From Bacillota bacterium (lineage in GTDB: Bacteria; Bacillota; Clostridia; Acetivibrionales; DSM-1351), in assembly GCA_023436515.1 (NCBI GenBank), contig JAEZIV010000173.1, positions 1 to 7,640 on the forward strand: a stretch of DNA of 7,640 nt, in the 5' to 3' direction. The notes under the pieces were generated by a model. It had not been told where the DNA came from. It searched no databases and was given only the letters and a program-made list of their open reading frames with translations. The position numbers and the translations under genes were made by a program. Below, in pieces: positions 1 to 6,835 of this stretch (position 1 is its first letter; every line of letters starts with the position of its first letter).

Positions 1-997
1 CAACAAGCTCCCTCACGGTACTTCTGCCATCTCCTGTAACCTGAGGGGGCCTTCTTTCTGCTACTGCACTTATCTGTCCTCCGACTACAAGCACACGAAA
101 ATCCTTGCCGTAAATATGCCTTTCCACGATTACCTTTTTTGAGTATTTACTAGCCTCTGCGTAGGCTTCTGCAATCTGTTCAACAGCTCCGATGTTAACG
201 GTTACACCTTTTCCCTGATTGGAATCCAAGGGCTTAAGCACCAAGGGGAAGCCTACTCTGTGAGAGACCTCAATAGCCTCCTGAAGGGACTGGGTGACAA
301 TACCGTAGGGTACTGGTATATTATTGTCCATTAATATCCGTTTTGTCAGCTGCTTGTCGGAAACCGTGTCAACTGCTATACAGCTGGAGTTGTCTGTCAG
401 AGAGGCCTCAAGCATCCTTATATTTTTTCCGTAACCAAGTCTCAGCATACTACCGCTTCCCAGTCTTACCACAGGGATACCTCTTTTTACAGCTGCGTTA
501 TATATGGCCTTTGTACTTGGTCCCATGTCGGTTTCCAAGGCTAATCTTTTTAAGCTCTGCATAATTGAGTTAATATCTATTTCAATGCCTTCCGCAAGGG
601 CCTTTAATATTTCGACTGCACGCTTGCCACACTCTATGGCAAGTGCTTCATTTTCATATTCATATATTACATAGTACTTTGATGTTGTACCGATCTGTCT
701 TGTCTTGCCGTGGTTAACCTTATAGCCAAGTTTGTTTTGTATTTCTATTATGAGATGCTCCGCAACATGTCCGATGTAGGTTCCTTCTATTAGTCTCTCA
801 CCAAACCCGCCCTCATATCCTACTCCGCAGGTATGGAGAGATATCTCGGGGAAGCTTTCCAGCAGTCTTTTGTTAAAACCCGGTATATCTCTGGTAGGCC
901 CCGACTCATATATTCCAATATCTAGTACCATTCTGACTACAGGCTTGTGACTATATATATTTCTGCCTTGAAAGCAATGAATGCTTTGAATTTGCAC
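1..997 (-). CDS. cphA: Cyanophycin synthetase, N-terminal part (cut by window edge)
   Basis: CphA is a cytoplasmic ATP-dependent ligase that adds Asp and then Arg to a growing multi-L-arginyl-poly-L-aspartate chain. Only the first 332 residues are visible; family members are about 870-900 residues, so the rest of the ATP-grasp domain and the C-terminal Mur-ligase-like domain lie beyond base 1. Seen directly: GRNIYSHKPV at residues 11-20, typical of the CphA N-terminal domain; SDKQLTK at 213-219, which opens the ATP-grasp region; and KPLDSNQGKGV at 255-265, the glycine-rich ATP loop. VTGDGRST lies near the visible end. The start is GTG at 997: AGGAGG sits 8 bases upstream and the family's N-terminal motif begins before the first in-frame ATG codon (residue 23). 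It follows cphB by 52 bases, so co-transcription is likely. The frame is intact as far as seen. Family assignment is very secure. Confidence 0.95.
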   Translation of the reverse strand, partial: MQIQSIHCFQGRNIYSHKPVVRMVLDIGIYESGPTRDIPGFNKRLLESFPEISLHTCGVGYEGGFGERLIEGTYIGHVAEHLIIEIQNKLGYKVNHGKTRQIGTTSKYYVIYEYENEALAIECGKRAVEILKALAEGIEIDINSIMQSLKRLALETDMGPSTKAIYNAAVKRGIPVVRLGSGSMLRLGYGKNIRMLEASLTDNSSCIAVDTVSDKQLTKRILMDNNIPVPYGIVTQSLQEAIEVSHRVGFPLVLKPLDSNQGKGVTVNIGAVEQIAEAYAEASKYSKKVIVERHIYGKDFRVLVVGGQISAVAERRPPQVTGDGRSTVRELV

Positions 998-1005
998 CGT
1001 AAAAA

Positions 1006-1011
1006 CCTCCT
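1006..1011 (-). promoter_or_regulatory. Ribosome binding site of cphA
   Basis: AGGAGG on the minus strand, 8 bases before the GTG codon at 997. This site decides the start, because no ATG lies near it and the conserved N-terminal motif requires translation from this GTG. Confidence 0.85.
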
Positions 1012-1049
1012 AATATGATTACTATGCAGTATAGTGTTATTTTCGCCGG

Positions 1050-1916
1050 TTATGGATTTACTTTATAAACGGATCTCTGGCCAAGATCAAAGCCATACCC
1101 GTTGGGTAAGACATGAATTGTTACATTGGATAGGGCAATAATGTCCTCAGGGTTAAGCTCAGACACATTTGAGCTCTGTATGGTTCTCCCGTCAATAACG
1201 GTAACACAGTTAGTTCCCACAACCTCGAAGGATGCATTGTCATGAACCTTGATTGCGGTATCCTCATCTATTCCTATCCCAAGAACAGATGGATTTTGAG
1301 CCACCCCTACCAACAGCCTGCCCAGTCTCCCTCTCTGTTCAAAGTGCTGGTCTATAATAACCTGCTCCATAAGTCCAAGTCCCGGGGACATACCCAGAGT
1401 GCATTTTCTCGCCGCAGAGTTACTGTTGCCGTCAACTATCATTACGCTGCTCATTGCAGACGCACCGGCACTTGTGCCTATTATGGGCACACCCTTGTCA
1501 TATAGCTCAAGAAGGGTGGCAAAGGTCTTTGTCCCTCCTAAAATACTTGTAATCCTAAGCTGATCTCCTCCCGTAAAAAAAACTCCTGCTGCACCTGAGA
1601 TTCTTTGTGCTACAGAGTTATCATTTGCATCGCTTCTATTATCAATATTTAGTACGTCAATATTTTTAACACCTAGTCTTGAAAACACTACCCTATACTC
1701 GTCACCAACCTCCTTGGGCTTTTGAGTTGCAGTAGTTAAAACCGATATTTTCGCCTGAGTTCCTCCACACATTTCTATTGCATGCTTAAGAACACTGCTT
1801 TGCCCCCACTTATCCTCTGCTCCTCCAATAATCAATAAGTTTCCTTTAACTAGCTCACTCATTTCTACACCCATACACAGCTGACTGCCAGCTTCGGGCA
1901 GAGACAGCTTGAGCAT
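1050..1916 (-). CDS. cphB: Cyanophycinase (intracellular, S51-family serine peptidase)
   Basis: CphB hydrolyses cyanophycin to beta-Asp-Arg dipeptides and works as a cytoplasmic exopeptidase. The 288-residue protein has LLIIGGAEDK at 27-36, TGGDQ at 115-119, the nucleophile motif GTSAGA at 147-152 (Ser149), DQHF at 189-192 (His191), Arg195, Arg197 and Arg200, and DEDT at 217-220 (Glu218). As I recall, Synechocystis CphB uses Ser132, His174 and Glu201; all three map here with the same offset of 17, so the active site looks complete. There is no signal peptide, unlike extracellular CphE enzymes. The ATG at 1916 is chosen because AAGGAGG precedes it, although the 4-base spacing is short. It gives about 18 residues more than the conserved core needs. 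ATG at 1862 would remove that extension but has no good ribosome site. It is followed by cphA. Confidence 0.95.
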   Translation of the reverse strand: MLKLSLPEAGSQLCMGVEMSELVKGNLLIIGGAEDKWGQSSVLKHAIEMCGGTQAKISVLTTATQKPKEVGDEYRVVFSRLGVKNIDVLNIDNRSDANDNSVAQRISGAAGVFFTGGDQLRITSILGGTKTFATLLELYDKGVPIIGTSAGASAMSSVMIVDGNSNSAARKCTLGMSPGLGLMEQVIIDQHFEQRGRLGRLLVGVAQNPSVLGIGIDEDTAIKVHDNASFEVVGTNCVTVIDGRTIQSSNVSELNPEDIIALSNVTIHVLPNGYGFDLGQRSVYKVNP

Positions 1917-1920
1917 GGTA

Positions 1921-1927
1921 CCTCCTT
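1921..1927 (-). promoter_or_regulatory. Ribosome binding site of cphB (short spacing)
   Basis: AAGGAGG on the minus strand, only 4 bases before the ATG at 1916. It is the sole strong Shine-Dalgarno near the three possible ATG starts (1916, 1874, 1862), so it favours the longest form despite the tight spacing. Confidence 0.65.
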
Positions 1928-1980
1928 AAAGTTTTATGGTTTCTTAGAAATAATTCGGTATTGCATTAATTTGTGTTCTT

Positions 1981-2008
1981 TTTATATATTTAATACATCC
2001 TTGGCCAA
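1981..2008 (-). promoter_or_regulatory. Possible sigma-A promoter for cphB
   Basis: On the minus strand TTGGCC (2008-2003) and TATAAA (1986-1981) are separated by 16 bases and lie between the small membrane gene and cphB. The -35 matches consensus in 4 of 6 positions and the -10 in 5 of 6. The region is AT-rich, so a chance match is quite possible. If real, cphBA can be transcribed independently of the upstream small gene. Confidence 0.3.
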
Positions 2009-2017
2009 ACCAAGAAA

Positions 2018-2251
2018 TTATCCACTAAAAGCAAGCCCCAAGCCCATTAGTGCAATTGAAGCTACAACAAGGAAAACACCCGTCCTGCTCTTATTATTTT
2101 TTGTAGCCAAAATACCTGAAATAACCCCTACCATTCCGAATACAAAAGGATATAGGAATAAGGAGAGGATAGCCGAAAGCCATCCCGCAAAAAGAAGCAG
2201 CGCTTTTTTTACACCTTCATAGTGATTTGATATACCTTGAACGTTATCCAT
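2018..2251 (-). CDS. Small two-helix membrane protein, DUF4190-like
   Basis: A 77-residue protein of unknown function. After a polar N-terminus of about 16 residues come two hydrophobic segments, roughly residues 17-46 and 54-76, joined by a short polar turn TKNNKSRTG. The pattern FGMVGVISGILATKN followed by a second glycine-rich helix resembles the DUF4190 or similar small membrane families; this is a resemblance judged by eye. The start is ATG at 2251, because AGAGGAG lies 6 bases upstream. The frame stays open upstream to 2299, but that longer version lacks a ribosome site and would add a charged leader. It precedes cphB by 101 bases on the same strand, so it may be co-transcribed with the cyanophycin genes, although a promoter may lie between. 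No link to cyanophycin is known to me. Confidence 0.75.
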   Translation of the reverse strand: MDNVQGISNHYEGVKKALLLFAGWLSAILSLFLYPFVFGMVGVISGILATKNNKSRTGVFLVVASIALMGLGLAFSG

Positions 2252-2257
2252 AATTAG

Positions 2258-2264
2258 CTCCTCT
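2258..2264 (-). promoter_or_regulatory. Ribosome binding site fixing the small membrane gene start
   Basis: AGAGGAG on the minus strand, 6 bases before ATG 2251. It selects this start over the in-frame ATG at 2299. Confidence 0.75.
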
Positions 2265-2303
2265 GAAAAATTACTTATCCTCTTTATTTCAATTACCATA
2301 ACG

Positions 2304-2333
2304 TATTATTTACAAAATAAACGGCTAATATTC
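2304..2333 (-). promoter_or_regulatory. Candidate forespore (sigma-G-like) promoter of the small membrane gene
   Basis: On the minus strand GAATA (2333-2329) is followed after 18 bases by AATAATA (2310-2304). The Bacillus sigma-G consensus, as I recall it, is GHATR, 18 bases, CATWHTA, so there is one mismatch, at the first base of the -10. Transcription would begin near 2297, giving a leader of about 46 bases with the ribosome site in place. No convincing vegetative promoter was found on this strand here. AT-rich sequence makes chance matches common, so this is tentative. Confidence 0.25.
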
Positions 2334-2345
2334 ACATATGAAGCC

Positions 2346-2374
2346 TTGATAAAATAGCAGTTTACACATATAAT
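2346..2374 (+). promoter_or_regulatory. Sigma-A promoter of the D,D-carboxypeptidase gene
   Basis: TTGATA (2346-2351) and a perfect TATAAT (2369-2374) are separated by exactly 17 bases. The predicted transcription start is about 2381, leaving an untranslated leader of about 58 bases before ATG 2439. It is the best promoter match in the window. Confidence 0.8.
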
Positions 2375-2426
2375 TGGAAATAATCATCATGCCTTCTTAT
2401 TCTTGTAAATGAAAAAATTGTGTTTC

Positions 2427-2432
2427 GGAGGG
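2427..2432 (+). promoter_or_regulatory. Ribosome binding site of the carboxypeptidase gene
   Basis: GGAGGG, 6 bases before ATG 2439, which supports that start. Confidence 0.8.
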
Positions 2433-2438
2433 CTATAA

Positions 2439-3488
2439 ATGAAAAAATCATATGTACTAGTAATCTGCTTAATTCTAACATGGTGTGGTTTATGGTCCCT
2501 ATCCGGTGAAACCCAGCTGAATTCACAGGAAACAGGAGGAAGGGCTGATGTAAGCCTGCCCATTTCACAGCCCAGCTCAAATACGTCTGCCGAAGCTGTC
2601 AGTCCGGAAACAGGAGAGTACTCAGAGCTTCACAGAACACATCTTAAGGATAATTCAACTTTACTTGTTTTAGTTAAGGATAATGAACTTTTTCTTACTT
2701 CGTCAACAGCGTCCTCAATAAATATAGGTTCCATGACAGAGCTGCCTGTTACCATAGATAATAGTACAAAGCTGCTGGTTAACGGGGATAATCCACTTCC
2801 TGAAGGCTTTTCTCCCAAGGAGCTTAATAACATAAGTTCAAAAAAGATTAAACTGGAGTACTCAAACCTGAAGCTGATCCCAGTTACCCTGAAGACATTG
2901 TATTCTATGATTGAAGCAGCTAAAAACGATGGTGTGAAAGGCTTTATAGTCAATAGTGCTTATAGAAGTCTTGATACTCAAAGGCTTATTTTTGAAGCTA
3001 ATTTAAATAGCTTTAAGAAATCCTCCAAGGACAGTGCTGAGGCCCTTGCCAGAACCCGACAGCTTGTGGCCTTACCCGGCAATTCGGAGCATCATACTGG
3101 TTTAGCTCTTGACATTTTTAGTGTTAACGGTCGTCATAGAAATGATTTTGAAGGGACAAAGGAACAGGTATGGCTAAATAGTAATTTAACCGACTTTGGT
3201 TTTATTGTCAGGTATCCAAAGGAAAAAACAAAGGAAACGAACAGTGTTTATGAACCATGGCATATTCGATATGTAGGTCTTCCCCTCAGTAGCTTTCTTA
3301 AAGAACAGGAGCTTTGCCTTGAAGAGTTTTATTCACTAATAATGGCCGGTAAGGCTTTGGAGGATGCTACAAGCTTATTTATTGGAGCCAAGACTGATCA
3401 GAGGGTTTTTATTGATTCCGTACTGAGTCAAAGGGTACAGTTGGAAAGGGTAAACGACGAATATAATTTACTGACCTTGAGTAAATGA
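2439..3488 (+). CDS. VanY-type D-alanyl-D-alanine carboxypeptidase, exported
   Basis: A zinc carboxypeptidase of the peptidase M15B (VanY) family, which removes the terminal D-Ala from peptidoglycan stem peptides outside the membrane. The 349-residue protein starts with MKK and a hydrophobic helix (about 5-20), then a Ser/Thr/Gln-rich linker to about residue 60. The helix contains a Cys at 16, but LTWC does not fit a lipobox, so it is a signal peptide or an N-terminal anchor. LVNGDNPLP at 113-121 is typical of VanY proteins. Catalytic motifs are SAYRS at 173-177 with Gln181-Arg182, SEHHTGLALD at 216-225 (zinc ligands His218 and Asp225) and EPWH at 272-275 (base Glu272, zinc ligand His275). 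All key residues are present. A tail of about 65 residues follows the catalytic region. There is no van operon nearby, so a housekeeping cell-wall role is more likely than glycopeptide resistance. Confidence 0.92.
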   Translation: MKKSYVLVICLILTWCGLWSLSGETQLNSQETGGRADVSLPISQPSSNTSAEAVSPETGEYSELHRTHLKDNSTLLVLVKDNELFLTSSTASSINIGSMTELPVTIDNSTKLLVNGDNPLPEGFSPKELNNISSKKIKLEYSNLKLIPVTLKTLYSMIEAAKNDGVKGFIVNSAYRSLDTQRLIFEANLNSFKKSSKDSAEALARTRQLVALPGNSEHHTGLALDIFSVNGRHRNDFEGTKEQVWLNSNLTDFGFIVRYPKEKTKETNSVYEPWHIRYVGLPLSSFLKEQELCLEEFYSLIMAGKALEDATSLFIGAKTDQRVFIDSVLSQRVQLERVNDEYNLLTLSK

Positions 3489-3510
3489 TGTTTCCCGGCC
3501 TTTATTAAAT

Positions 3511-3548
3511 AATTAAAAAGCGGCAAAAATTTAGAATATCTGCCGCTT
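3511..3548 (-). terminator. Rho-independent terminator of the leu operon
   Basis: Arms 3518-3525 and 3541-3548 form a perfect 8-bp stem (AAGCGGCA with TGCCGCTT) around a 15-base AT-rich loop. On the minus strand the stem runs directly into TTTTTAATT, so it terminates leuB transcripts about 50 bases past the stop. On the plus strand the bases after the stem are not T-rich, so it would work only weakly for the converging carboxypeptidase gene, which has no other visible terminator. Confidence 0.8.
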
Positions 3549-3599
3549 CGATTACTATTCAAATGTTTATATTATTGGTTTATACTTGAAAAATGCAGC

Positions 3600-4670
3600 C
3601 TAAAACTCTGCTCTGATTATTCTGCCCATTTCAGCGGTTCCGACTACAGTTGTTCCCGGAGATGCTATATCACCCGTCCTGTAGCCCTTATCAAGAACCC
3701 TCACTACTGCCCCTTCAATGGCATCCGCTTCAGCAGGAAGCTCAAGTGAATATCTGAGCAGCATGGCAAGAGACAAAATTGTGGCTATGGGATTTGCCTT
3801 ATCCTGTCCTGCTATATCAGGCGCCGAACCATGGATGGGTTCATAAAGACCCAGCTTTGTTGCTCCAAGGCTGGCTGAAGGCAGCATACCGATGGAGCCT
3901 GTTATCATTGATGCCTCATCTGACAGAATGTCTCCAAATATATTGCTGGTTAGAATGACATCGAACTGTGCTGGGTTTCTCACCAGCTGCATTGCAGCGT
4001 TATCTACATACATGTGGCTTAGTGAAACTTCCGGATAGCCCTTTGCAACCTCTTCAACCACCTGTCTCCAGAGTCTTGAGCTTTCCAACACATTCGCCTT
4101 GTCTACCGACATAAGCCTTTTGCCGCGTTTCATGGCTGTTTCAAAGCCCACCCTTGCAATTCTCTCAACCTCGGCTCTGCTGTACATTTCAGTGTCATAG
4201 GCAGCCTCTCCGCCGTCTGTTTCCAGTCTGCCTCTTTTTCCGAAATATATTCCCCCCGTTAGTTCCCTTATTACCATAATATCAATGCCGTTGTTGATTA
4301 TCTCAGCCTTAAGAGGAGATGCCTCCTTCAATGCATTGTATATTACGGCAGGACGAAGATTTGCGTAAAGCCCCAATGCAGCTCTAATCCCCAGCAGACC
4401 GGCCTCAGGTCTGAGATGTCCGGGCAGTGTATCCCATTTTGGACCTCCTACCGCACCTAATAACACCGCATCACTTTTCTGACAGGTATCAATAGTAGCC
4501 TGTGGTAAGGGTACCCCATGTTTATCAATTGCCACCCCGCCCATATCGGCTTCTGTGAGTTCAAAGCTATGTCCGAATTTTTCACCTATCAGCTTAAGCA
4601 CCTCAAGGGTTTCCCTTATTATATCCGGACCAATACCATCTCCGGGCAGTACCGTAATTTTATAATTCAT
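3600..4670 (-). CDS. leuB: 3-isopropylmalate dehydrogenase
   Basis: LeuB oxidises and decarboxylates (2R,3S)-3-isopropylmalate with NAD+ to 2-oxoisocaproate, the last step before transamination to leucine; it is a cytoplasmic dimer. The 356-residue protein has the normal length. Visible motifs: PGDGIGPDI near the N-terminus, substrate arginines Arg96, Arg106 and Arg135, catalytic Tyr142 (GGIYFG) and Lys191 (SVDKAN), metal ligands Asp223, Asp247 and Asp251 (FGDILSDE), and the nucleotide site [15 protein letters not shown] at 274-288. Asp285 in PDIAG indicates NAD+ rather than NADP+. ATG 4670 is chosen because GGAG lies 9 bases upstream; the in-frame GTG at 4691 and ATG at 4679 lack a properly spaced site. 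It is third in leuC-leuD-leuB, 75 bases after leuD, and is followed by a terminator. Confidence 0.97.
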   Translation of the reverse strand: MNYKITVLPGDGIGPDIIRETLEVLKLIGEKFGHSFELTEADMGGVAIDKHGVPLPQATIDTCQKSDAVLLGAVGGPKWDTLPGHLRPEAGLLGIRAALGLYANLRPAVIYNALKEASPLKAEIINNGIDIMVIRELTGGIYFGKRGRLETDGGEAAYDTEMYSRAEVERIARVGFETAMKRGKRLMSVDKANVLESSRLWRQVVEEVAKGYPEVSLSHMYVDNAAMQLVRNPAQFDVILTSNIFGDILSDEASMITGSIGMLPSASLGATKLGLYEPIHGSAPDIAGQDKANPIATILSLAMLLRYSLELPAEADAIEGAVVRVLDKGYRTGDIASPGTTVVGTAEMGRIIRAEF

Positions 4671-4745
4671 ATTCCTCATCTCCGTTTCCACTAAACACCA
4701 TACTTAGAGTTGACATGCAAAATCAATCACTTTCCAAGGCAAAAG

Positions 4746-5237
4746 CTACTGCAGGGACTTCTTTATATACTCCACCAGTCCGTTAGCAGCTATGAGCTCC
4801 TGCATGAACTCTGGGAAGGGCTGGCCCTGATAGGTTTTACCTGTTGTAAGATTGCTAATCCTTCCGTTGTCAAAATCTATTGAAACCTCGTCTCCATCCT
4901 TGATATCCTGAGCTGCCTCGGGACATTCAATTATGGGAAGTCCGATATTAATTGCATTCCTATAAAATATTCTGGCAAAGGTCTCAGCTATTACACAGGA
5001 TATTCCTGACGCCTTGATGGCTATTGGTGCATGCTCCCTTGATGAGCCACAGCCGAAATTTTTTCCTGCTACCATAACATCACCCTTTTGTACCCGGGAG
5101 GTAAATTTCTCATCCAGATCCTCCATACAATGGCTTGCAAGTTCGGCGGGATCTGTTGTATTTAAATATCTTGCCGGTATAATTACGTCGGTATCAACAT
5201 TATTTCCATATTTAATGACCTTACCTTTTGCGTTCAT
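4746..5237 (-). CDS. leuD: 3-isopropylmalate dehydratase small subunit
   Basis: LeuD is the swivelling-domain subunit that pairs with LeuC to isomerise 2-isopropylmalate to 3-isopropylmalate. The 163-residue length fits the short, archaeal-like LeuD class common in Clostridia rather than the ~200-residue enterobacterial type. Motifs: [19 protein letters not shown] at about 12-30, which contains the substrate-selecting loop YLNTTDP (24-30), and [12 protein letters not shown] at 60-71, the conserved serine-rich active-site turn. ATG 5237 is chosen because AGGAG ends 6 bases upstream; the ATG two codons earlier (5243) abuts that site. It follows leuC after an unusually long gap of 164 bases and precedes leuB by 75 bases. 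Similar small subunits serve homoaconitase, but the leuB neighbour argues for leucine synthesis. Confidence 0.95.
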   Translation of the reverse strand: MNAKGKVIKYGNNVDTDVIIPARYLNTTDPAELASHCMEDLDEKFTSRVQKGDVMVAGKNFGCGSSREHAPIAIKASGISCVIAETFARIFYRNAINIGLPIIECPEAAQDIKDGDEVSIDFDNGRISNLTTGKTYQGQPFPEFMQELIAANGLVEYIKKSLQ

Positions 5238-5263
5238 ACTCATCTCCTGTTCCGCTTGGGATC

Positions 5264-5323
5264 AATGAATTCCTAATGTAGCCTCAGCTATACGCCAATG
5301 CCAGTGGTTTGAAGAAATTCATT
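5264..5323 (-). other. Inverted repeat / predicted RNA hairpin before leuD
   Basis: On the minus strand AATGAATTTC (5323-5314) can pair with GGAATTCATT (5273-5264), giving 10 bp with one G-U pair around 40 bases. The enclosed segment holds a smaller TAGC/GCTA stem. The structure ends about 20 bases before the leuD ribosome site. There is no T-tract after it, so it is not a terminator. Its role is unknown; processing or control of leuD translation are possibilities. Confidence 0.4.
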
Positions 5324-5337
5324 TATGCCTGCGCTTT

Positions 5338-5366
5338 ATTATTTTGACATCCTTTTATTTAATCAA
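5338..5366 (-). promoter_or_regulatory. Possible internal promoter upstream of leuD
   Basis: On the minus strand TTGATT (5366-5361) and AATAAT (5343-5338) have a 17-base spacing. The -35 matches consensus in 4 of 6 positions and the -10 in 5 of 6. It lies in the long leuC-leuD gap and would give leuDB a transcript of their own. AT-rich context lowers confidence. Confidence 0.3.
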
Positions 5367-5401
5367 AAGTCTATATGTCCGATATATTATCCTGTTCAGC
5401 T

Positions 5402-6661
5402 CTATACCTGATCCGGCCCCGCAATTTTTCCCGCCACTGCCGATGCAGCCGCAATCGCCGGACCTGCAAGATATACTTCGCTTTCAGGATGCCCCATACG
5501 ACCCACAAAGTTTCTGTTTGTTGTAGCCACAGCTCTTTCACCCTTTGCCAGGATCCCCATGTGTCCACCGAGACACGGTCCACAGGTAGGCGTGCTTACG
5601 GCTGCTCCCGCTTCAATAAATATGTCAAATAGGCCCTCATTCATTGCCTGCTTCCATATCTTCTGTGTTGCCGGAATAATGATACAGCGTACATCCTCAT
5701 GTACCTTTTTCCCCTTTAATACTTCAGCAGCTGCACGCATATCCTCTATACGACCGTTTGTACAAGAGCCTATAACCACCTGATCTATTTTTACCTCTCC
5801 CACATTGTCTATTGTTCTGGCATTTTCAGGGAGATGAGGGAAGGCAACTGTGGGCTTAATAGCCGAAAGATCAATCTCATGGACCTCACAATATACTGCA
5901 TCCTCGTCTGCCTTATATACTTCGTAGCCTCTTGTGGAATGTTCCTTAACATATTCAACGGTTTTTTCATCAACCTCAAATATTCCGTTCTTTGCGCCTG
6001 CCTCTATGGCCATATTTGCCATTGAGAATCTGTCATCCATAGAGAGGGCACTTACTCCGTCCCCGGTAAATTCCATAGATTTATATAGTGCTCCATCCAC
6101 ACCTATCATACCGATAATATGGAGAATTACATCCTTTCCGCCTACCCACTTCCGGGGCTTTCCCTTGAGTACAAATTTTATTGCCTCGGGAACTTTAAAC
6201 CATGCCTCTCCGGTTGCCATACCCGCCGCCATATCTGTGCTTCCGATTCCTGTAGAAAATGCACCAAGGGCACCATAGGTACAGGTATGTGAGTCAGCAC
6301 CGATTACAACATCTCCGGGAACCACCAGACCCTTTTCAGGAAGCAGGGCATGTTCAACACCCATCTGCCCAACCTCGAAAAAGTTCACAATCCCCATCTT
6401 CTTAGAAAATTCCCTGCAGACTTTTACCTGCTCCGCAGATTTTATGTCCTTATTCGGAGTAAAATGGTCCGGAACAATAGATATCTTATTTTTGTCAAAC
6501 ACCTTGTCCAGTCCGATCTTTTCAAACTCCTTGATGGCCACAGGTGAAGTTATGTCATTTCCCAGCACCATATCCAGTCTTGCCTTTATCAGCTGTCCTG
6601 CCACTACTGAATCCAAGCCTGCATGAGCAGCGAGTATTTTTTGTGTCATCGTCATTCCCAT
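5402..6661 (-). CDS. leuC: 3-isopropylmalate dehydratase large subunit
   Basis: LeuC carries the [4Fe-4S] cluster of isopropylmalate isomerase, an aconitase-superfamily enzyme that with LeuD converts 2-isopropylmalate to 3-isopropylmalate. At 419 residues it belongs to the short archaeal-like class rather than the ~466-residue enterobacterial one, and it matches the 163-residue LeuD partner. The cluster ligands are Cys300 (IGSCTNGR) and Cys360/Cys363 (TPTCGPC). [20 protein letters not shown] at 121-140 and [13 protein letters not shown] at 382-394 are further family signatures. ATG 6661 is chosen because AGGAGG lies 8 bases upstream and [15 protein letters not shown] is the usual N-terminus. 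It is the first leu gene and sits behind a structured leader. Homoaconitase is the alternative substrate class, made unlikely by the adjacent leuB. Confidence 0.96.
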   Translation of the reverse strand: MGMTMTQKILAAHAGLDSVVAGQLIKARLDMVLGNDITSPVAIKEFEKIGLDKVFDKNKISIVPDHFTPNKDIKSAEQVKVCREFSKKMGIVNFFEVGQMGVEHALLPEKGLVVPGDVVIGADSHTCTYGALGAFSTGIGSTDMAAGMATGEAWFKVPEAIKFVLKGKPRKWVGGKDVILHIIGMIGVDGALYKSMEFTGDGVSALSMDDRFSMANMAIEAGAKNGIFEVDEKTVEYVKEHSTRGYEVYKADEDAVYCEVHEIDLSAIKPTVAFPHLPENARTIDNVGEVKIDQVVIGSCTNGRIEDMRAAAEVLKGKKVHEDVRCIIIPATQKIWKQAMNEGLFDIFIEAGAAVSTPTCGPCLGGHMGILAKGERAVATTNRNFVGRMGHPESEVYLAGPAIAAASAVAGKIAGPDQV

Positions 6662-6669
6662 AGTACATA

Positions 6670-6675
6670 CCTCCT
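6670..6675 (-). promoter_or_regulatory. Ribosome binding site of leuC
   Basis: AGGAGG on the minus strand, 8 bases before ATG 6661. It decides this start over the ATG codons two and four codons further in. Confidence 0.85.
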
Positions 6676-6718
6676 CATATTCATAAATGCCTAAATAAAG
6701 TTATTTTAATATCTACCG

Positions 6719-6757
6719 GGTTGGAAGGGAAGGAGGCCTTCCCTTCTTTGGTCAACC
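6719..6757 (-). other. GC-rich inverted repeat in the leuC leader
   Basis: A perfect 10-bp stem (arms 6724-6733 and 6737-6746, GAAGGGAAGG with CCTTCCCTTC) has a 3-base loop. An outer 5-bp stem (6719-6723 with 6753-6757) extends it across a 6-base bulge. It lies about 43 bases upstream of the leuC ribosome site. On the minus strand the following bases are CGGTAGAT, with no T-tract, so it is not an ordinary terminator. It could be a protein-binding site, an mRNA stabiliser or part of a switch; the sequence does not say which. Confidence 0.6.
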
Positions 6758-6835
6758 ACAGTAATCTATCTATTTCCTAATCTCCTGCACAATTTTAAGC
6801 TGCATTATTTGTACATTCTCTCCCTTTTTATAAGC

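Noticed and set aside
343..564. Plus-strand open frame inside cphA, and similar plus-strand frames inside cphB, leuD, leuC and the AraC gene.
   Set aside because: They lie opposite strongly conserved coding sequence, have no ribosome sites and encode no recognisable protein.
1024..1038. ACTAT/ATAGT inverted repeat between cphB and cphA.
   Set aside because: A 5-bp AT-rich stem is too weak to call.
2000..2014. Stem CTTGG/CCAAG just after the small membrane gene, considered as a terminator.
   Set aside because: Only 5 bp with no T-tract behind it on the minus strand.
2484..2489. Lipobox at Cys16 of the carboxypeptidase.
   Set aside because: The sequence LTWC has Trp at -1, which does not fit the lipobox pattern of small residues.
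2362..2953. Minus-strand open frames overlapping the start of the carboxypeptidase gene.
   Set aside because: They are antisense to a clearly conserved gene, have no ribosome site and resemble no family.
2439..3488. Carboxypeptidase as part of a vancomycin-resistance cluster.
   Set aside because: No vanH, vanA/B, vanX or two-component regulator is nearby; VanY-family enzymes are common housekeeping proteins.
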